Source: Pseudomonas fluorescens NCIMB 11764
Lineage (GTDB): Bacteria; Pseudomonadota; Gammaproteobacteria; Pseudomonadales; Pseudomonadaceae
Direction: 5' to 3'
Length of the DNA: 64,000 nt
Assembly: GCF_000293885.2 (NCBI RefSeq)
Contig: NZ_CP010945.1
Span: forward strand, 248,001-312,000
Of the stretch, positions 21,422 to 30,885 are shown in pieces. Positions within the stretch are counted from its first letter, which is position 1. Each line of letters starts with the position of its first letter. Both the position numbers and the translations under genes were made by a program. The notes under the pieces are model-generated. The model ran no database searches and had not been told where the DNA came from. It saw only the letters and a program-made list of their open reading frames with translations.

Positions 21422-22431
21422 TACTTGACGCCCCGTGCTTGGACCAGCTGTTCAGACAGTTGATGTACCGCCATGGCGTACATCACGCTGCGGTTATAAC
21501 GCGTGATTGCGTAAAAATTCGTCAGGCCCATCCAGTATTCAGGGCCATTGTCACCTTCCAGGCGGAATGCCGTGACCGGCATATCATCGCGCAGCGCATC
21601 ATGACTTGACCACCCCAGCGCCCGCAACTCCCCGACGGTTTTAGTCGGTTCGATGCCGGTGGTCAAACCTTCGTCGACCTGCTCGCCACGCACATCCGCG
21701 CGGCTGACCACCGGTTCACCGGCCACCCAGCCGTGACGTTTGAAGTAACTGGCAACGCTGCCGATGGCATCGTCGGGATTGGTCCAGATATTAATGTGGC
21801 CGTCACCGTCGAAATCCACCGCATAGGCGCGGAAGCTGCTCGGCATGAACTGCGGCAAGCCCATCGCCCCGGCGTAGGAGCCCTTGAGGGTCAGTGGATC
21901 GACCTGTTCTTCTCGGGCCAGCAACAGGAACTCACGCAATTCCTTGCGGAAGAATTCGGCACGGGGAGGATAGTCGAAACCCAGGGTCGACAAGGCGTCG
22001 ATTACCCGGTAATTGCCGGTATTGCGACCGAAAAAGGTCTCAACGCCGATGATCGAGACAATCACCTGGGCCGGGACACCGTATTCCTGCTCGGCGCGTG
22101 CCAGTACCGCCTCGTGCTGCCGCCAGAAATCCACGCCGCGGGCAATGCGCGCGTCGGTAATGAACATCGGACGATATTCGTTCCACTGCTTGACCCGCTC
22201 GGCGGGTTTCGAGATCGCGTCCAGAATCGTTTGCTTGCGCTCGGCTTCGCGGAACACGCCCATCAGCTGTTCACCGGCAAAGCCGTAGTCGCGGGTCATT
22301 TCACCGACGAATTCGGCCACCTGGGGTGTGCCTTCGTAATCGCCGGCCAACGCGTCCTGCGCAGTGCCAAGGATGCTTACCAGGCCGACCCATGGCGCGT
22401 ATCGAGTCGCCCAGCCACGCATTACTTGCAT
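21421..22431 (-). CDS. mltB: Membrane-bound lytic murein transglycosylase B
   Basis: A 336-residue periplasmic transglycosylase of the SLT_2 family. The ATG at 22431 was chosen because AAGGTG lies at 22441-22446, 9 bp upstream, and because it opens a signal peptide (MQVMRGWATRYAPWVGL...AQDALA). The catalytic glutamate is in SIIGVETFFGRNTGNYRV. SYAGAMGLPQFMPSSFR is the typical substrate-binding strand. No lipobox is seen, so it resembles P. aeruginosa SltB1. It is flanked by rodA and rlpA on the same strand. Confidence 0.94.
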   Translation of the reverse strand: MQVMRGWATRYAPWVGLVSILGTAQDALAGDYEGTPQVAEFVGEMTRDYGFAGEQLMGVFREAERKQTILDAISKPAERVKQWNEYRPMFITDARIARGVDFWRQHEAVLARAEQEYGVPAQVIVSIIGVETFFGRNTGNYRVIDALSTLGFDYPPRAEFFRKELREFLLLAREEQVDPLTLKGSYAGAMGLPQFMPSSFRAYAVDFDGDGHINIWTNPDDAIGSVASYFKRHGWVAGEPVVSRADVRGEQVDEGLTTGIEPTKTVGELRALGWSSHDALRDDMPVTAFRLEGDNGPEYWMGLTNFYAITRYNRSVMYAMAVHQLSEQLVQARGVK

Positions 22432-22448
22432 TGAAATCTTCACCTTAT

Positions 22449-23594
22449 TCAAACTTGCGCGATCCACTTACGATGGGTATGGATCGACATCAAAACCCCA
22501 AACGCTGACAGCAGCGTTACCAGCGAAGTTCCTCCGTAGCTAATGAACGGCAACGGCACCCCCACAACCGGCAACAGGCCACTGACCATACCTATGTTGA
22601 CGAAAACGTAAACAAAAAACGTCATGGTCAGGGCGCCCGCGAGCAATTTGCCGAACAATGTCTGGGCCTGGGCGGTAATCACCAGCCCGCGGCCGATCAA
22701 TAGCAAGTAAATCAGCAGCAGCGCGCAGATGCCGACCAGGCCGAACTCCTCGCCCATGACCGCAATAATGAAGTCGGTGTGGCTTTCCGGGAGGAAGTCC
22801 AGGTGCGACTGGGTGCCCAGCAGCCAGCCTTTGCCGAATACGCCGCCGGAGCCAATGGCCGCTTTCGACTGGATAATGTTCCAGCCCGTGCCCAGCGGAT
22901 CGCTTTCCGGGTCGAGGAACGTCAGGATTCGCTGCTTCTGGTAGTCGTGCATGATGAAAAACCACATCCCCACGGCCACCGGCACGGCCGCGGCCAGCAC
23001 GCTGAGAATCCAGCGCCAGCGCAGGCCACCCATGAACAGCACGAACGCACCGCCCGCGAGAATCAGCAGCGAAGTACCGAGGTCGGGCTGGCGCACGATC
23101 AGAATGAACGGCAAACCAATCAGAAACAGACTGACGCCCACATGCTTGAGCTGCGGCGGCAAGGTGCGCTTGGACAAGTACCAGGCAATGGTCGCCGGCA
23201 TCAGGATCTTCATGAACTCCGAAGGCTGGAAGCGGATCACCCCGGGAATGTTGATCCAGCGCGTGGCGCCCATGGCGTTGTGGCCCATGACGTCCACCAC
23301 CACCAGCAACAGCACGCCGAGCACGTAACCCACCGGCACCCAGCGAGCCATGAAGCGCGGCTCGAACTGGGCGATGACGATCATCGACACCAGGCCGATG
23401 CCGAACGACGTGGCTTGCTTGGCCAGCAGATCCCAGCTCTTGCCGCTGGCCGAATACAGCACGAACAGGCTACCGGCCGCGAGGGTCAGCAGCAGGATCA
23501 GCAACGGGCCGTCGATGTGCATGCGTTGCAACAGCGTCGCGCGGCGACGCATCACATCCTCACTGGAAAGGATGCGATCGAAATTACTCTTCAC
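22449..23594 (-). CDS. rodA: Peptidoglycan glycosyltransferase RodA (SEDS)
   Basis: The elongasome glycan polymerase, partner of PBP2. A GTG at 23594 gives 381 residues beginning MKSNFDRILSSEDVMRRR. GGAGG lies 9 bp upstream, inside the mrdA end, so the two genes overlap by 11 bp and are likely coupled. Upstream ATG codons would put the start before this binding site. About ten membrane helices are present, with SEDS motifs GFQPSE-like (IRFQPSEFMKI), RQPDLGTSLL and the C-terminal FISYGGTSL. Confidence 0.95.
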   Translation of the reverse strand: MKSNFDRILSSEDVMRRRATLLQRMHIDGPLLILLLTLAAGSLFVLYSASGKSWDLLAKQATSFGIGLVSMIVIAQFEPRFMARWVPVGYVLGVLLLVVVDVMGHNAMGATRWINIPGVIRFQPSEFMKILMPATIAWYLSKRTLPPQLKHVGVSLFLIGLPFILIVRQPDLGTSLLILAGGAFVLFMGGLRWRWILSVLAAAVPVAVGMWFFIMHDYQKQRILTFLDPESDPLGTGWNIIQSKAAIGSGGVFGKGWLLGTQSHLDFLPESHTDFIIAVMGEEFGLVGICALLLIYLLLIGRGLVITAQAQTLFGKLLAGALTMTFFVYVFVNIGMVSGLLPVVGVPLPFISYGGTSLVTLLSAFGVLMSIHTHRKWIAQV

Positions 23595-25479
23595 GGGCCG
23601 TAGCCTCCGCACTGATTGGGCTGGCGTATTCGGCTTTCAGTCGGCCGTCCTGGTCCAGGAGCCAGGCGTCCATGACCTGGCGCACCACCGGTGCGGCGAC
23701 GCCGGAACCGGACTCGCCGTTCTCGACCATCACCGACACCACGATTTGCGGGTTGTCGGCCGGCGCGAAGCCGACGAACAAAGCGTGGTCACGGTGACGT
23801 TCCTGAACCTTGGAGCGGTCGTACTTCTCACCCTGCTTGATCGCAACCACCTGGGCCGTACCACTTTTGCCGGCGATCCGGTATTGCGCGCCGATCGAGG
23901 CCTTGCGCGCGGTACCACGGGCGCCATGCATTACCTGCTGCATACCATGGTTGACCTTGGTCCAGTCGGACGGATCGCGCAGGATGATGTCCGGCATCGG
24001 ATTGTCATCTTTGGGCCGTTCGCCTTCGACGGTCTTGGCCAGGTGCGGACGGTTCCATACACCTTTGTTGGCCACCAGCGCCGTGGCCTGGGCCAGTTGC
24101 AGCGGCGTGGATTGCATGTAGCCCTGGCCGATCCCGAGAATCAGTGTTTCGCCCGGGAACCAGGCCTGACGACGGGTCGCGCGCTTCCACTCACGGGACG
24201 GCATCAGCCCCGGCGACTCTTCGAACATGTCCAGGGAGACCTTCTGGCCGATGCCGAACTTGCCCATGTAGGCCGACAGGCGATCAATCCCCAGCTTGTG
24301 CGCCAGGTCATAGAAGTAGGTGTCGTTGGACCGCATGATCGCCGTGTCCAGGTCGACATAGCCGTCACCGGTACGGTTCCAGTTACGGTATTTGTGGTCG
24401 TAGTTGGGCAGTTGGTAGTAACCGGGGTCGAAGACCCGGGTCGACGCCGTGACCACGCCCGAATCCAGACCGGCAATCGCCACCGCCGGCTTGATGGTCG
24501 AACCCGGCGGGTACAGACCACGCAGCACGCGGTTGAACAGCGGCCGGTCGATGGAGTCGCGCAACTCGGAATAGGCTTTGAAGCTGATGCCGGTGACGAA
24601 CAGGTTGGGGTCGAAACTCGGCTGACTGACCATTGCCAGTACTTCGCCGGTTTTCGGGTCCAGCGCTACCACCGCGCCACGGCGACCGCCGAGCGCTGCT
24701 TCGGCGGCTTCCTGCAATTTGATGTCCAGGCTCAGGACGATGTCCTTGCCGGGAATCGGATCGGTACGCTTGAGCACCCGCAATACGCGGCCTCGCGCGT
24801 TGGTTTCGACTTCTTCGTAACCCACCTGACCGTGCAACTCGGGCTCGTAGAAGCGCTCGATGCCGGTCTTGCCGATGTGGTGGGTGCCGCTGTAATTGAC
24901 CGGATCGAGGGACTTCAGCTCCTTCTCGTTGATCCGCCCCATGTAACCCACCGAGTGCGCAAAGTGCGCGCCCTGTGGGTAATGCCGCACCAGTTGCGCA
25001 ACCACTTCAACTCCCGGCAAACGGAACTGGTTCACGGCGATGCGGGCGATCTGTTCTTCGGTCAGCTCGAACAGAATCGGCACCGGCTCGAATGGCCGTC
25101 GCCCCTGGCGCATGCGTTTCTCGAAGATCACCCGATCCTCGGGCGTCAGCTCCAGCACTTCGACGATCACATCGAGCACTTGCTGCCAGTCGCCGGAACG
25201 CTCGCGGGTCATGCTCAGGCTGAAGCTCGGCCGGTTGTCGGCCACCACCACGCCATTGCGGTCGAAGATCAGCCCACGGGTGGGCGGAATCGGCTGCACA
25301 TGGACGCGGTTGTTTTCCGACAGGGTCGAGTGGTACTCGTACTGAATCACCTGGAGGAAATACAGGCGCGCGATCAGCACGCCGATCAGCGCCACCACTG
25401 CAATTGCCCCGAACACGACGCGGCCACGCACCAGACGGGCGTCTTTTTCGTGGTCCTTGATGCGGATCGGCTGGGGCAT
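23584..25479 (-). CDS. mrdA: Penicillin-binding protein 2 (transpeptidase)
   Basis: The elongation-specific class B PBP that cross-links glycan made by RodA. It has 631 residues. An N-terminal membrane anchor (about 18-38) and a pedestal domain come first. The transpeptidase domain follows, with SxxK in PPGSTIKPAVA (about residue 326), and KSGTAQV (about residue 536). MRSNDTYFYDLAH carries the SxN motif. It lies between rlmH and rodA. The P. aeruginosa name is pbpA. Confidence 0.97.
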   Translation of the reverse strand: MPQPIRIKDHEKDARLVRGRVVFGAIAVVALIGVLIARLYFLQVIQYEYHSTLSENNRVHVQPIPPTRGLIFDRNGVVVADNRPSFSLSMTRERSGDWQQVLDVIVEVLELTPEDRVIFEKRMRQGRRPFEPVPILFELTEEQIARIAVNQFRLPGVEVVAQLVRHYPQGAHFAHSVGYMGRINEKELKSLDPVNYSGTHHIGKTGIERFYEPELHGQVGYEEVETNARGRVLRVLKRTDPIPGKDIVLSLDIKLQEAAEAALGGRRGAVVALDPKTGEVLAMVSQPSFDPNLFVTGISFKAYSELRDSIDRPLFNRVLRGLYPPGSTIKPAVAIAGLDSGVVTASTRVFDPGYYQLPNYDHKYRNWNRTGDGYVDLDTAIMRSNDTYFYDLAHKLGIDRLSAYMGKFGIGQKVSLDMFEESPGLMPSREWKRATRRQAWFPGETLILGIGQGYMQSTPLQLAQATALVANKGVWNRPHLAKTVEGERPKDDNPMPDIILRDPSDWTKVNHGMQQVMHGARGTARKASIGAQYRIAGKSGTAQVVAIKQGEKYDRSKVQERHRDHALFVGFAPADNPQIVVSVMVENGESGSGVAAPVVRQVMDAWLLDQDGRLKAEYASPISAEATAREE

Positions 25480-25488
25480 GAGGCAGAA

Positions 25489-25956
25489 CTACTTGTGGTA
25501 AGGGTGGCCGGACAGAACTGTCCAGGCACGGTACAGCTGTTCGCCGATCAGAATCCGCACCAGCGGGTGCGGCAACGTCAACGGCGACAAGGACCAGCGC
25601 TGATCGGCCCGCGCACAGACTTCCGGCGCCAGCCCTTCGGGGCCGCCGACCATGAAATTCACCGTGCGCGAATCCAGCCGCCAGCGATCGAGCTCGACCG
25701 CCAACTGCTCCGTGCTCCAGGGCTTGCCGTGGACTTCGAGGGTGACAACGCGCTCGTTCGGCCCGACCTTGGCCAGCATGGCTTCGCCTTCCTGACGGAT
25801 GAAGCGCGCCACGTCGGCGTTCTTGCCACGGGTATTGAGCGGTATTTCCACCAGTTCCAGCGCCAGCTCGGACGGAAGACGCTTGGCATATTCATGCCAG
25901 CCTTCTTCCACCCATTTGGGCATGCGTGAACCGACGGCGATCAGTCGCAGTCGCAC
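25489..25956 (-). CDS. rlmH: 23S rRNA pseudouridine-1915 N3-methyltransferase
   Basis: A SPOUT methyltransferase acting on assembled 70S ribosomes at helix 69. The 155 residues match the family length exactly. Start is [20 protein letters not shown]. The AdoMet knot includes FMVGGPEGL and [22 protein letters not shown]. It lies 9 bp after rsfS and 9 bp before mrdA on the minus strand. Confidence 0.98.
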   Translation of the reverse strand: MRLRLIAVGSRMPKWVEEGWHEYAKRLPSELALELVEIPLNTRGKNADVARFIRQEGEAMLAKVGPNERVVTLEVHGKPWSTEQLAVELDRWRLDSRTVNFMVGGPEGLAPEVCARADQRWSLSPLTLPHPLVRILIGEQLYRAWTVLSGHPYHK

Positions 25957-25965
25957 AGCGGTCCC

Positions 25966-26460
25966 TTATTGCTGGTCTTTGTTGAGCTTGGTGAAGTGCT
26001 CATGGGTGTTTTCCGGGCTGTGGTGCGCAGCGCTGGCCGAACGGCTCTGCTCTGCACCGGCCCACAGGCGCTCCAGGTCATAGAACTGGCGAGCCGAGGC
26101 GGTCATCATGTGCACGATGACGTCGTCCATATCCAGCAGGACCCAGTCGCTGTCGCCCTTGCCTTCTTCACCCAGTGGCTTGACGCCCTTAGCCTTGACC
26201 GCTTCGCGGACCTTGTCCAGCATCGCGCCGATCTGGCGGTTGGAGGTACCGGTGGCGATGATCATGAAGTCAGTGATGCTCTGCTTTTCACGAACGTCGA
26301 TCACCTGAATGTCCTGGGCCTTCACGTCTTCCAGGGCCGCTACGGCAACCTTCACCAGTTCTTCGCCGACCAGCTCAGGGCCGGTTGGCACTTCTACTGG
26401 CAGCGGGGCGCTCTTGAATGTGCCTTTGCGCTTAACTTTAGCTACGTCTTTGTCAGTCAT
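25966..26460 (-). CDS. rsfS: Ribosome silencing factor RsfS
   Basis: Binds uL14 on the large subunit and blocks subunit joining during starvation. It has 164 residues, longer than the E. coli protein (about 105). The conserved core ALEDVKAQDIQVIDVREKQSITDFMIIATGTSNRQ to VIVHMMTASARQFYDLERLW sits between a basic N-terminal extension of about 35 residues and a His/Asn-rich tail of about 30 residues (SPENTHEHFTKLNKDQQ). The extensions are probably disordered. It lies in the nadD-rsfS-rlmH order common in bacteria. Confidence 0.95.
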   Translation of the reverse strand: MTDKDVAKVKRKGTFKSAPLPVEVPTGPELVGEELVKVAVAALEDVKAQDIQVIDVREKQSITDFMIIATGTSNRQIGAMLDKVREAVKAKGVKPLGEEGKGDSDWVLLDMDDVIVHMMTASARQFYDLERLWAGAEQSRSASAAHHSPENTHEHFTKLNKDQQ

Positions 26461-26533
26461 ATAAAACTCGTTTTGCTCATGTGTTCGGGTGGTTCAATAC
26501 ACGTTGGTATCACGTGCCTTGAAGCACTCCCAT

Positions 26534-27256
26534 TCAGTTCGGCGCACGGTAGAGTCCGTGCGCATCGATGTAGGCCAGGACCGCGTCGGGCACCAGGAAA
26601 CGTACCGACTTACCGCTGGCCAGCAGTTGACGGATCTGGGTGGCGGATACCGCGAGCGGCGTCTGCCAGACGAATGCAATCTGTCCGCTCGGCCCTTTGA
26701 GGGCCAGCGGGTCGCTCACCGAGCGCGCTGCCAGCAGGTTGCGCAAGGCATCCGGCGGTTCGCTGTCGGCATCCGGGCGTTGCAGCACCAGGATGTGGCA
26801 ATGCTGGAGCAACTCTTCCCAGCGGTGCCAAGTGGGCAGGCCGCAAAATGCGTCCCAGCCCAAAAGTAGAAAAACCTGGTCTTCAGCGGCCAGTTCGGCA
26901 CGCATCAGTTCCAGGGTATCGATGGTGTAGGACGGTTTGTCCCGCAGCAATTCACGGGCGTCCACCACCAGCGGGGCCACACCGGCCACCGCGCACTCGA
27001 CCATCGCCAGACGGTCCTTCGCCGAGACCTGCGGCGTGCCTCGATGAGGCGGCCTGGCACTGGGTGTCAGTCGCAACTCATCGAGCGCCAGCGATTCGGC
27101 GACTTCCAGCGCACCGCGCAAATGGCCGATGTGCACCGGGTCGAACGTCCCGCCCAGCATGCCGATACGTCGAGGCGCAGGTTCGCTGGCAGTTACCGGG
27201 GCCGACGGATTAAGGTCGCCCAAGTCAGACCGACGCCTGGCCGCGCAACTGGCCAT
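26534..27256 (-). CDS. nadD: Nicotinate-nucleotide adenylyltransferase
   Basis: Makes deamido-NAD from nicotinate mononucleotide and ATP. From the ATG at 27256 it has 240 residues. The nucleotidyltransferase signature is [13 protein letters not shown] and the second ATP motif is in the C-terminus ([23 protein letters not shown]). The first 30 residues are Ala/Ser/Pro-rich and overlap the proA end by 32 bp. A start further in, near the [10 protein letters not shown] strand, is possible. The core assignment is certain, the start less so. Confidence 0.95.
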   Translation of the reverse strand: MASCAARRRSDLGDLNPSAPVTASEPAPRRIGMLGGTFDPVHIGHLRGALEVAESLALDELRLTPSARPPHRGTPQVSAKDRLAMVECAVAGVAPLVVDARELLRDKPSYTIDTLELMRAELAAEDQVFLLLGWDAFCGLPTWHRWEELLQHCHILVLQRPDADSEPPDALRNLLAARSVSDPLALKGPSGQIAFVWQTPLAVSATQIRQLLASGKSVRFLVPDAVLAYIDAHGLYRAPN

Positions 27257-28496
27257 CACCGACCACGATGTACTTCTCGCAGGTCAGGCCTTCGAGACCC
27301 ACCGGGCCACGGGCGTGCAGCTTATCAGTAGAAATGCCAATCTCGGCACCCAATCCGTATTCGAAGCCGTCAGCGAAGCAGGTCGGCGTATTGATCATCA
27401 CCGACGACGAATCCACTTCCGCGACGAAACGCCGAGTGTCTGCAAGGTTTTCGCTGACGATCGAATCGGTGTGATGGGAGCCGTACTTGTTAATGTGCTC
27501 GATGGCCTGGTCCAGACCGTCGACCACGCGGATCGAAAGGATCGGCGCCAGGTATTCAGTGTGCCAGTCGTCTTCAGTGGCCGCCGCGGCATCGATGATC
27601 GCCCGAGTGCGCTCGCAACCACGCAGCTCAACGCCTTTTTCGCGGAACTGTGCAGCCATCGACGGCAGGAAATCTTTGGCAACGGTTTGATCCACCAACA
27701 GCGTTTCCATCGCACCGCAGATGCCATAACGGTAAGTCTTGGCGTTGAAGGCAATGCGTTGGGCTTTCGGCAAATCGGCGTGAGCACTGACATAAACGTG
27801 GCAGATGCCGTCCAGATGCTTGATCACCGGCACGCGAGCGTCGCGACTGATCCGTTCGATCAGGCCACGGCCGCCACGGGGCACGATGACGTCGACGTAT
27901 TCAGGCATGGTGATCAGCGCACCCACCGCGGCGCGGTCAGTGGTTTCGACCACTTGAACCACGGCGGACGGCAGATCGGCTTCGGCCAGACCGCGCTGGA
28001 TGCAGGCGGCGATGGCGCGGTTGGAATTGATCGCCTCGGAACCGCCACGCAGGATGGTCGCGTTGCCCGACTTCAGGCACAGGCTGGCAGCATCGATGGT
28101 CACGTTGGGCCGGGATTCGTAGATGATCCCGATCACGCCCAGCGGCACGCGCATCTTGCCGACCTGAATCCCCGACGGACGGAAGCTCATGTCGCGAATG
28201 GCCCCGACCGGGTCCGGCAACGCTGCAACCTGACGCAGACCGACGATCATGCCGTCGATACGCTCCGGGGTCAGCGCCAGGCGTTCCAGCAGCGCAGGCT
28301 CCAGACCATTGGCGCGACCCGCGGCCAGATCCAGCTCGTTGGCAGCCGTCAGCTCGGCACGCGCGGCGTCCAGCGCATTGGCAGCAGCCTGCAAGGCGCG
28401 GTTTTTCTGCGCGGTGCTGGCACGGCCGATGATGCGCGACGCTTCGCGGGCAGCGCGACCCAGGCGGGTCATGTAGTCGAGAACGGACTCAGTCAT
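27225..28496 (-). CDS. proA: Gamma-glutamyl phosphate reductase
   Basis: Second enzyme of proline biosynthesis, reducing gamma-glutamyl phosphate to the semialdehyde with NADPH. It has 423 residues. It belongs to the aldehyde dehydrogenase superfamily. Diagnostic segments are [20 protein letters not shown], the catalytic-cysteine region NAMETLL-type ([13 protein letters not shown]), and the C-terminal [21 protein letters not shown]. It is the first gene of the minus-strand block ending at lipA. Its 3' end overlaps nadD. Confidence 0.98.
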   Translation of the reverse strand: MTESVLDYMTRLGRAAREASRIIGRASTAQKNRALQAAANALDAARAELTAANELDLAAGRANGLEPALLERLALTPERIDGMIVGLRQVAALPDPVGAIRDMSFRPSGIQVGKMRVPLGVIGIIYESRPNVTIDAASLCLKSGNATILRGGSEAINSNRAIAACIQRGLAEADLPSAVVQVVETTDRAAVGALITMPEYVDVIVPRGGRGLIERISRDARVPVIKHLDGICHVYVSAHADLPKAQRIAFNAKTYRYGICGAMETLLVDQTVAKDFLPSMAAQFREKGVELRGCERTRAIIDAAAATEDDWHTEYLAPILSIRVVDGLDQAIEHINKYGSHHTDSIVSENLADTRRFVAEVDSSSVMINTPTCFADGFEYGLGAEIGISTDKLHARGPVGLEGLTCEKYIVVGDGQLRGQASV

Positions 28497-28673
28497 GGTC
28501 GGTGGTGGTCTTTGCTAAGGTCTTGGTAAAGAGTAAAGCGGCAGATTATAGCTGTCGCGTCCCCCGACTAACAGCGGTGACGGGCGGATGGTCGAAATGG
28601 AGGGCAATTTGCCGACGTTCAGCCGTGATTAAGCTGCAAATTGTTATCATCACGACTCAATCAGCTTTGATAA

Positions 28674-29384
28674 ATGCCGCTCATCATGTCCAACCTGACT
28701 GTTCGTGCGCCCGCTGCGAGTCTGCCTACAGGGCTCCCGGACGCGTTTTTCGACCGGGATGCGCAAACGCTGGCCCGGGATTTACTGGGCAAAGTCATCC
28801 GTCACCGGGTAGGTGACTTGTGGCTCAGCGCCCGGATCATCGAGACCGAAGCCTATTACTTCGAAGAAAAAGGCAGCCATGCCTCTCTCGGCTACACAGA
28901 AAAGCGTAAGGCTTTGTTTCTGGATGGCGGCCACATCTATATGTATTACGCCCGGGGCGGCGACTCCCTGAATTTCAGCGCTCAAGGTCCAGGCAATGCG
29001 GTTTTGATCAAATCCGCCTATCCATGGGTCGATGAGTTGAGCGGCCCGGCGAGCCTGGCGCAAATGCTGTTGAACAATCCCGATGCCCAGGGTCGTCCTC
29101 GCCCCTCGCAAAAACTTTGCGCCGGGCAAACATTGCTGTGCAAGGCGCTGGGTTTGAAGGTGCCGGTCTGGGACGCCAAGCGCTTCGATCATGAAGTGCT
29201 GCTGGTGGAGGATGTCGGCCCGGCACCTGGCCATATCATTCAAACCACACGCCTGGGCATTCCCCATGGGCGTGACGAACACTTGATGTACCGCTTCGTC
29301 GACGCGGCTTACGCGCCGTATTGCACGCGGAACCCGCTACGACGGGGACAGGTCGAAGGTCGCGATTATTTTTTGCTGACATGA
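28674..29384 (+). CDS. DNA-3-methyladenine glycosylase (AAG/MPG family)
   Basis: Base-excision glycosylase removing alkylated purines. It has 236 residues. Family motifs include DLLGKVIRH, the catalytic-glutamate segment ARIIETEAYY, GGHIYMYYARGG and PRPSQKLCAGQTLLCKALG near the base-flipping pocket. An in-frame ATG at 28686 (MSNLTV) is an equally good start; neither has a clear ribosome binding site. The AAG fold is common in eukaryotes and in a subset of bacteria, unlike AlkA or Tag. It is divergent from proA, with 177 bp between. Confidence 0.9.
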   Translation: MPLIMSNLTVRAPAASLPTGLPDAFFDRDAQTLARDLLGKVIRHRVGDLWLSARIIETEAYYFEEKGSHASLGYTEKRKALFLDGGHIYMYYARGGDSLNFSAQGPGNAVLIKSAYPWVDELSGPASLAQMLLNNPDAQGRPRPSQKLCAGQTLLCKALGLKVPVWDAKRFDHEVLLVEDVGPAPGHIIQTTRLGIPHGRDEHLMYRFVDAAYAPYCTRNPLRRGQVEGRDYFLLT

Positions 29385-29491
29385 ACAATCAAAGAACTTG
29401 AAGCATCCGCAATCCCTGCGGGGCTTGTGTGGTGTTTGGGAAGGTTTGCTCGCCCTGAAGGCGTTTATAGAAATTCAATGGAGTTGTTTTT

Positions 29492-30808
29492 ATGGGCCCT
29501 TGGCTCGATAGCGTGACCGGATGGCTGGCGACAAACCCGCAGTGGCTGGCCGCGGCGGTTTTCATTGTGGCCTTCGTGGAATGCCTGGCGATTGCCGGGC
29601 TGATCGTACCCGGCACGGTGTTGCTGTTTGCCGTCGCGGTGCTGGCCGGTAGCGGCGCGCTGTCGTTGAGCGAAACATTGTTGCTCGGATTCGCCGCCGG
29701 CGTACTGGGCGATATCGTTTCCTACTTTGTGGGGCGACATTTCCATCAGAACATTCGGCGCCTGCCCGGCCTGCGCCATCATCCGGAATGGATCGCCGGC
29801 GCCGAGGCTTACTTCCAGCGCTATGGCATTGCCAGTCTTTTGGTCGGGCGTTTCATCGGGCCGTTGCGGCCCATGCTGCCGATGGTTGCCGGGATGTTCG
29901 ACATGCCCTTCCCGCGCTTCGTCGCTGTCAGCCTGCTGGCCGCTGCCGGTTGGAGCGTCGCCTACCTGTTGCCCGGCTGGGCCACGGGGGCTGCGATTCG
30001 TTTGCCGTTGCCGGAAGGTTTCTGGCCTGAGGCCGGGATCGTTGCCGGCAGCATCGCGGTGATGGTGGGCTTGAGCGTGACCAGCAGCCTGCGCCGCCAT
30101 CGCAAAGCGACAATACTGATCACCAGCATGAGCTTACTGATCCTCGCGGGGCTGTTTATCGGCTACCCGCACCTGACCGCCCTCGATCAGGGCGTCATGA
30201 CGCTGGTGCAGGAACACCGCAGCCCGACGCTCGACGAAGTCGCCGTCACCTTCACGCTGATTGGCGAGTTCCGCAACATGCTGCTGTTCAGCGCCCTGCT
30301 GACCGGGCTGCTGCTGGTGGCCCGGCAATGGCGACAGGCGATTTTTGCGGGGAGCACATTGCTCTTCACGGCGCTCGGCAACACGTTTACCAAACAGTTT
30401 TTCGCCCGCGTGCGCCCGGAAGTCTTGAGCGATCCGTTGGTGAGCTACAGCATGCCCAGCGGTCACGCCTCCGGGGCCTTCGCACTGTTTCTGACCCTCG
30501 CCGTTCTGGCTGGTCGCGGACAACCCCCGCGGATGCGTCTGACCTGGTTGCTGTTGGGCTGCCTGCCGGCACTCGCGATCGCGCTGTCACGCGTCTATCT
30601 GGGCGCGCACTGGCCCACGGATGTGCTGGCCGGCGCAATGCTGGCGGCGTGTGTCTGTGCGGCGAGCCTGGGGCTGAGTCAGCGCCGGACACCGCTCAAT
30701 GCCATGCCGCCGAGGATCTGGTGGCTGGTGTTGCCGGCGATGGTGGCGCTGTTCGGGTTCTTTGCGTTGCGGCATTTACCGCATGCGATGGTGAGATACG
30801 CCTACTGA
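29492..30808 (+). CDS. DedA / PAP2 phosphatase fusion membrane protein
   Basis: A 438-residue polytopic inner-membrane protein with two fused modules. Residues 1-200 are DedA-like (FVECLAIAGLIVPGT, GDIVSYFVGR, RFIGPLRPMLPMVAGMF). DedA proteins include flippases for polyprenyl or phospholipid carriers. Residues 215-410 are a PAP2 phosphatase with all three motifs: KQFFARVRPE, PSGHASGAF and SRVYLGAHWPTDVLAG. The pairing suggests dephosphorylation of undecaprenyl pyrophosphate or a lipid phosphate coupled to transport, an inference from the domains. A stand-alone DedA protein lies at 47086. Confidence 0.9.
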   Translation: MGPWLDSVTGWLATNPQWLAAAVFIVAFVECLAIAGLIVPGTVLLFAVAVLAGSGALSLSETLLLGFAAGVLGDIVSYFVGRHFHQNIRRLPGLRHHPEWIAGAEAYFQRYGIASLLVGRFIGPLRPMLPMVAGMFDMPFPRFVAVSLLAAAGWSVAYLLPGWATGAAIRLPLPEGFWPEAGIVAGSIAVMVGLSVTSSLRRHRKATILITSMSLLILAGLFIGYPHLTALDQGVMTLVQEHRSPTLDEVAVTFTLIGEFRNMLLFSALLTGLLLVARQWRQAIFAGSTLLFTALGNTFTKQFFARVRPEVLSDPLVSYSMPSGHASGAFALFLTLAVLAGRGQPPRMRLTWLLLGCLPALAIALSRVYLGAHWPTDVLAGAMLAACVCAASLGLSQRRTPLNAMPPRIWWLVLPAMVALFGFFALRHLPHAMVRYAY

Positions 30809-30814
30809 AGATCA

Positions 30815-30884
30815 AAAAATCGCAGCCTTCAGCAAGTTCCTACGCCTTACCCATGCAGGAGCTGCCGAAGGCTGCGATCTTTTC
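30815..30884. repeat. REP doublet, class B
   Basis: ATCGCAGCCTTCAGCAAG at the left is inverted at GCTGCCGAAGGCTGCGATC on the right, as at 15829-15901 but with more mismatches. It lies between the convergent DedA/PAP2 gene and the LON-domain gene. Confidence 0.8.
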
Positions 30885-30885
30885 A

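Noticed and set aside
23350..25929. 859-codon open frame opposite rodA, mrdA and rlmH
   Set aside because: It spans three certain genes on the other strand and has no domain; explained by codon bias.
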